Assembly: GCA_022539475.1 (NCBI GenBank)
Contig: VCMS01000022.1
Coordinates: 372,001 to 436,000, forward strand
Reading direction: 5' to 3'
DNA: 64,000 nucleotides
Source: Gracilaria domingensis
Taxonomy: Eukaryota > Rhodophyta > Florideophyceae > Gracilariales > Gracilariaceae
Shown: piece after piece, positions 60,072 to 64,000 of the stretch
Numbering within the stretch: the stretch's first letter is position 1
Layout of the letters: each line of letters opens with the position of its first letter
Made by a program: the position numbers and the translations under genes
Notes under the pieces: model-generated
Database searches by the model: none
The model's input: only the letters and a program-made list of their open reading frames with translations
Told to the model about the DNA's origin: nothing

Positions 60072-60736
60072 ATGCAAGCCATTTTCCCGATATACACTGC
60101 AAATGAAAGCTCTTCGTCTGCTCTCTATGTGTTAAACCTCACCGATGTGGCGCATCGAACAAGGAATTCGAGAAAGTCGTTAATGATCGATGTCGAACTA
60201 GAAGAAATCTTGTTCCTCATTTTGGTTTCTTTCTTGCTCTATTGCTACGTTGGTATCATTCGAATTCGTCCGGTGATTGCACCAAATTCATACAGGACCT
60301 CTAGGCATTCTAGGATCTCCCCTTTTTACCCTCAAAAGCCTAAGCGTTCAAGTGGACTAACAACGAAGGAGATTAATGATAAGCTAAAGTCCTTTTCTGT
60401 CGATGAACATTCGAACATTTTTATCAAACCAGAGAATGTCACCTCCAAAACTGCAGACACAAGTGAGGCATGCATAATATATTTTGCTCAACAAGATTGC
60501 TCAATATGTTTGGAAAAGTATGACGCACGTCCATCAGCGAGACTACGCCAACTCCCTTGTAATCATGTGTTTCATATGGGTAAGTTTTGTTCAAATCCAT
60601 TTGAACGCTCTGTGTATGACGCTGATGTGTGAGAAAGAATTGCTAACTTGTGGTAATATCTCATCCAACAGAATGCATTGATGATTGGCTGCTGAGATGT
60701 AATCGGTGTCCCTGCTGCCTGACTCGTGCTTGCTAA
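60072..60736 (+). CDS. ATL-like membrane RING-H2 protein, 2 exons
   Basis: Spliced gene, reconstructed: exon 1 60072-60579, intron 60580-60671 (92 nt, GTAAGT...CAACAG), exon 2 60672-60736; 190 residues. Without splicing the RING would be cut after its second His (HVFHM). With it the finger is complete: CSICLEKY...LPCNHVFHM-ECIDDWLLRCNRCPCC, at about residues 140-185, close to the C-terminus. One transmembrane helix lies near residues 42-65 (EEILFLILVSFLLYCYVGII), so it resembles plant ATL-type membrane RING-H2 ligases, which act in endomembranes. The frame join is exact. The N-terminal 40 residues are hydrophilic. Substrate unknown. Confidence 0.9.
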
Positions 60737-62006
60737 TTCAAGAATTCTGTCCCACAAAAATGAACTTCTTGTCACCGCATCCCGCTCAAAAAGAGGAAGA
60801 AGGCAATTCTTTTGCATGCGGAAGAAGAAACGCAAACAGAGTAGGGCAGCTCTGCACTCAACAGCATCATGGGGAAGGTAGTAGATATGTAGCTGGACAT
60901 AGGTAGAACGTGTATCCTGTAATGGCATGGGCATGTAAAGTTCAACTTCCTGATCTAGTCGTCCGGCGTCCTCCATTTTTCTATGCACTGCCAACTGCAA
61001 GCAGAATCTCCTGAACCTTCGCCAAAATATATGCAGTTCTGTTCCTATTCTATCTTCGCGGTTGATATGCACAGGAAGCGTAAGTCAACGAGATTATCGA
61101 AGAAGCTTTCTGTACGACAGCACTTTGCTTTACCATGCTAAGTTTTATCATTATTTATTTTTTTGTTGTCGCGAAGCACGAGCACATCATCATCATGTTA
61201 ATCGTGCGAGCGAAACGGCTTCATTCAGAAAACATATTCGCGAGATCGGATCTTTCTCAGATTGGAAAATCCTCTCGAGGAGAAAAGTTTATGTTTCCAT
61301 ATTTGCAATGAAATAGAAATGTTATATCTTGTCACTGAATGTACGTATTGAAGGAACATTATGTACTGGTCAGATTCTGAAGTCCTGGAGAGGGTCAAAT
61401 CCATGAATCGTTCGTCGTCAACATTTAGCGATCTAACGACGCAGAATTACCTAGGGATACAACGGTAAGGCATTTCGTTACATCTGGATAAGGCGTCTCG
61501 TACAGTAACATCACCACTGGGGACTTCAACAGTGGTCTCGAAGGCCCACGTTGTCCTGTCACGATTCAACGAACAGTTAAGCAAATTCGCTGCATATTTG
61601 CATGACATCATGGTGATGTTCCGTTATCGAGGCAGCATTCCGATCCATCTCGTTTCGGCACCGGCACGTAAACTACGTTCTCTCATCTCCGCTTTCCTCT
61701 TGAGATCTTAGACATTTACAGCCAGAAAGCAAGTCGTTGGTGTCGGCCATTTGAGGACGGTATCGTGAGTTGCGGGGATAAGGTCTTTTTGATATGGCTT
61801 GTGGTTTCGAGACTTGAGCATCTCTTGTCGGAGGCAGGGAGTTAAAATGATCGCGGCCCAAAGACAAGTTGGAACACATATATATGTATATATCCACTCT
61901 GTAACTCCAGCTCGTTCTGGGGCTAGCTCGTGCACCTCAAGAGAGAATAAGCATATTGCTGCCAAGGACATGAGCCCTATTTCCGACGCGTGCCATTTGC
62001 GAGCCG
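60737..62006. other. Intergenic region
   Basis: A 1.27-kb gap between the RING gene and the convergent SDE2 gene. A plus-strand stretch near 61363-61467 (MYWSDSEVLERVKS...) is exon-like and followed by GTAAGG, but no convincing downstream exon was found, so I leave it uncalled. Confidence 0.4.
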
Positions 62007-62765
62007 CTAAAGGCCTGGCGAATTGCTACACCCAACGCTAGCGTCAGGTCCTGAGAAAGACACTATCTGTCCACTCGTATCACTCTCTGACTCTGATGAG
62101 ACGCCGTCGTATGCCTTTATCCATTCCATTGGAGCAGGGGGTGAGCTGTGGACCGGATGTACAGGAGGAGTTATGTCGGCAACACGTTGTCTCTTCCTCC
62201 GTGATGCAAGGGAGCGAAATCCGGACGCGACGGCTTTTCTCACCTCGCCAGCAATTCCATCAAGTTTATCCTCCAGTGCGTTGTCTGGTTGTAATTCGTC
62301 ATTTTCGGACGGCACCCTCTTTCTCTTGACTGGTGAGGATGGCTTAACCTGTTGTGGAGTGCTGTTTTCGTCTCTTTGTTGAAGCGCCGTCCTCAGTGCC
62401 TGTTCTCTTCGAACGTCGCGAAGACGGCGTCCCTGTAGATCGCGACAGGAGTCGAAGTTTGTGGTTTTCTTGGTGGCCGACGACCCTTTGAGTAGGGCGC
62501 CGAAGCCACCCTTTCCACCTGGTAGCGCGCGGCGGATGAAGAGCTGAACAAACGCGGTGTGCTCACCTGGCTTGGTGATGAAACTCTCGGGGCGAAGCAA
62601 AACACCTGCTTGGCAGAGATAGAAGGACTGAGAGGGCAGGCCAGTGGTGGAATTTATGGCGAACGTAAGATCTCGGTGGTGCAAAGCACGGCTGTGGTCG
62701 CCGATTCGAAGATTGAGGGTGCCCGCGTGGGGAAGACCTGCTAGCAGTACGTTGACAGGAGCCAT
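62007..62765 (-). CDS. SDE2: SDE2 homologue, ubiquitin-fold precursor
   Basis: A 252-residue homologue of SDE2/Sde2 (telomere and genome maintenance, intron-specific splicing). The N-terminus is a ubiquitin-like domain (residues about 1-83) ending in the diagnostic processing site: LPGG followed by KGGFGALLKG. In fission yeast and human the protein is cut after the di-glycine, exposing Lys as the new N-terminus. The conserved Sde2 core follows, TNFDSCRDLQGRRLRDVRREQ, in sections. The C-terminal third is basic then Ser/Asp-rich and acidic (VSSESESDTSGQ); the SAP domain of human SDE2 is not evident. ATG at 62765. Links with splicing suit a genome that keeps few introns. Confidence 0.92.
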   Translation of the reverse strand: MAPVNVLLAGLPHAGTLNLRIGDHSRALHHRDLTFAINSTTGLPSQSFYLCQAGVLLRPESFITKPGEHTAFVQLFIRRALPGGKGGFGALLKGSSATKKTTNFDSCRDLQGRRLRDVRREQALRTALQQRDENSTPQQVKPSSPVKRKRVPSENDELQPDNALEDKLDGIAGEVRKAVASGFRSLASRRKRQRVADITPPVHPVHSSPPAPMEWIKAYDGVSSESESDTSGQIVSFSGPDASVGCSNSPGL

Positions 62766-64000
62766 AGCGGAAGGTCTGAGCGAAACAAAGGGGATGCGCG
62801 AGCGAGTGAGGATGAGGTGAGAACTTCAGCTCCGGTTGTATCTGACGGCTTGAGCGCAGCAGTACGAATTGTATCGCGATACGAAGGCTGCAGAAAGTTT
62901 CGCGTTTTTGGCGGGAGGAAGACCGAAATTTTTCGTTAGAACAGCTTCGCTACGCTGAGAAATCGACGTCAGGAGTCCTGACTCAGGACACACCTGTGTC
63001 ACGCTGCGCTCCACCGTGGGTTTTGCGTCCAAACACACAAACACATCACAGCGCCCTTGGCATGGGCCCCGTAGTGGTCGTTGAAGCGCGCACAGAAAGT
63101 CACCTGTTCAAGATTTTTAGACAGCTTTCTGTCAGGAGCACCGACATACAGTACGAGATGATGTGTCGGACACATTGTGTCGTCGACAAAGGGTTACAAG
63201 GGTAACTTTACACGTAACGTACCTTCGGTAATTCTCGAGAACCGGAGCAACCAACTTTGATGAGTCTGTAACTTTGTCTCCGAGGGGCACCATCATCACA
63301 TCGTCATAACGGGGGTCGCGTTGTGCCGTTGGAGAAAGGTATGCAAGGATACTGCGAGTGGACCGGAACTCGAAGGAAAGAATCCCCGCTAAGCCTTCAT
63401 GGTGACAAGATGAATGAGAATCAAGTCTCAAGAATTGTTGGCCAAAGTACCGTCGGTACCCTGTCGTCTTCACGGGGCGCAGAGGCCTTCCATATTGTAC
63501 TTCGACGACACATTGAGGTTTTTGGAGGTTTGGCGACATATAGTTTCACTAGTTAGCTGTGTCTCTGCTCGAACTAACTACTTTGTTAGACCTCAAAGCT
63601 ATGTCACTCTTCCATGGACAAGGACAAAACGATTTGCTCGGAGCAGTAGCCGTTATCCACAACCAAAGTCGACGAGGAAAAGTTTCTAAACTCAAGAGCT
63701 TGTGATGTATAAATAGTTTGACGTTTTTGAAAACATGGGATCGTTGCGAGTCTTCTTCCTCGGCTTCATGGTCAGTTGCTCCTATAAATATGAAACAGAA
63801 GCTTTTGTAAGCGCCGACAATCTGGAGGAGTAGCACGCTCCTAAGCGCAACCTGCGATGGAACCATGCGTACTATTCGAACACGCAGTTATCATAACATC
63901 GTCTTTAGTATATGTAGGTCTTTAGTTACTGCATCTGCATGACTTGAAAACGTTGGAAAGCGTGGGCTGTGCCATCTAACGAATCTTCACAACTTCCTCT
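62766..64000. other. Window end, no firm gene
   Basis: 1.2 kb. A minus-strand frame from ATG 63539 (down to 63132) has coding-like composition and contains a GTACGT donor-like site after the codons for LENYRR (near 63222). A downstream exon may lie around 63110-62826, but nothing is recognised. A separate GC-poor tail holds small frames only. Confidence 0.4.
63132..63539 (-). CDS. Doubtful ORF, 135 aa, perhaps spliced
   Basis: ATG-started minus-strand frame with a plausible middle (DPRYDDVMMVPLGDKV and SSKLVAPVLENYRR). The frame contains GTACGTTACG just after the ENYRR codons, a good donor, and a possible acceptor (TTGAACAG) near 63105. Whether a gene, a transposon relic or chance cannot be told from sequence alone. 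Confidence 0.25.
   Translation of the reverse strand: MSPNLQKPQCVVEVQYGRPLRPVKTTGYRRYFGQQFLRLDSHSSCHHEGLAGILSFEFRSTRSILAYLSPTAQRDPRYDDVMMVPLGDKVTDSSKLVAPVLENYRRYVTCKVTLVTLCRRHNVSDTSSRTVCRCS

Noticed and set aside
1-64000. CRISPR arrays, prokaryotic operons, viral or toxin genes
   Set aside because: No regularly spaced repeats, no co-directional prokaryotic gene strings, and no viral or toxin proteins recognised; the content is nuclear eukaryotic.

Overview
This window is nuclear DNA from a photosynthetic eukaryote, most likely a multicellular (florideophyte) red alga. That placement is an inference. The evidence is: long, mostly intron-free genes on both strands; a few very short GT-AG introns; plastid-targeted proteins (a KEA3-type antiporter, a CYP38/TLP40-type lumenal cyclophilin, NDC1, a nuclear [2Fe-2S] ferredoxin); a plant-type L-galactono-1,4-lactone dehydrogenase; and a chondroitin-GalNAc-transferase-like glycosyltransferase of the sort reported from carrageenophyte red algae. 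About 28 protein genes are supported, plus degenerate LINE (non-LTR retrotransposon) debris. There are no rRNA genes, no convincing tRNAs, no CRISPR arrays and no prokaryotic operons.

Layout. 0-3 kb: two very GC-rich genes (an acidic-tailed unknown and a bZIP factor). 3-13 kb: a triple-MSP-domain protein, exportin-T, TFIIH p52/TFB2, then L-galactonolactone dehydrogenase. 13-15 kb: gene-free, with a 20-bp fold-back. 15-21 kb: the CHGN-type glycosyltransferase, a NIPA Mg2+ transporter, and a FetB/ALS3-type permease that I rebuilt across three exons, one of them only 17 nt long. 21-30 kb: the ribosome-associated J-protein zuotin/DNAJC2, a LINE 3' end, a 665-aa orphan, and a KNL1/Spc105 kinetochore gene that needs one frame change and one intron. 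30-37 kb: NDC1, a TE-rich gap with an inverted pair of LINE tails, UNC-50 (two exons), dephospho-CoA kinase and ferredoxin. 37-48 kb: BRAP2, a short cyclase-associated protein, CYP38, a small plastid-type membrane protein and KEA3. 48-64 kb: a LINE tail, adenylate kinase 6, RIO1 kinase, two RING-H2 proteins, a two-domain glyoxalase I, and SDE2.

How the genes relate. There are no operons; neighbours are mostly functionally unrelated. Loose themes are ribosome biogenesis and RNA handling (exportin-T, zuotin, AK6, RIO1, SDE2) and plastid physiology (NDC1, ferredoxin, CYP38, KEA3). Several gene starts lie in GC-rich islands, two of which carry poly-C runs just upstream of the ATG.

I did not find a convincing new multi-gene system. 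The most unusual signals are: the frame break beside the PP1-docking motif of KNL1; the 17-nt micro-exon; a LINE 3'-tail hairpin with a compensatory base change; a dense GCAATC/GATTGC array; a 196-bp repeat carrying paired AP-1/GCN4-type palindromes; and a glyoxalase I with one intact and one decayed active site. Start codons were placed at the first in-frame ATG. No database search was possible, so family names rest on motifs recognised by eye.
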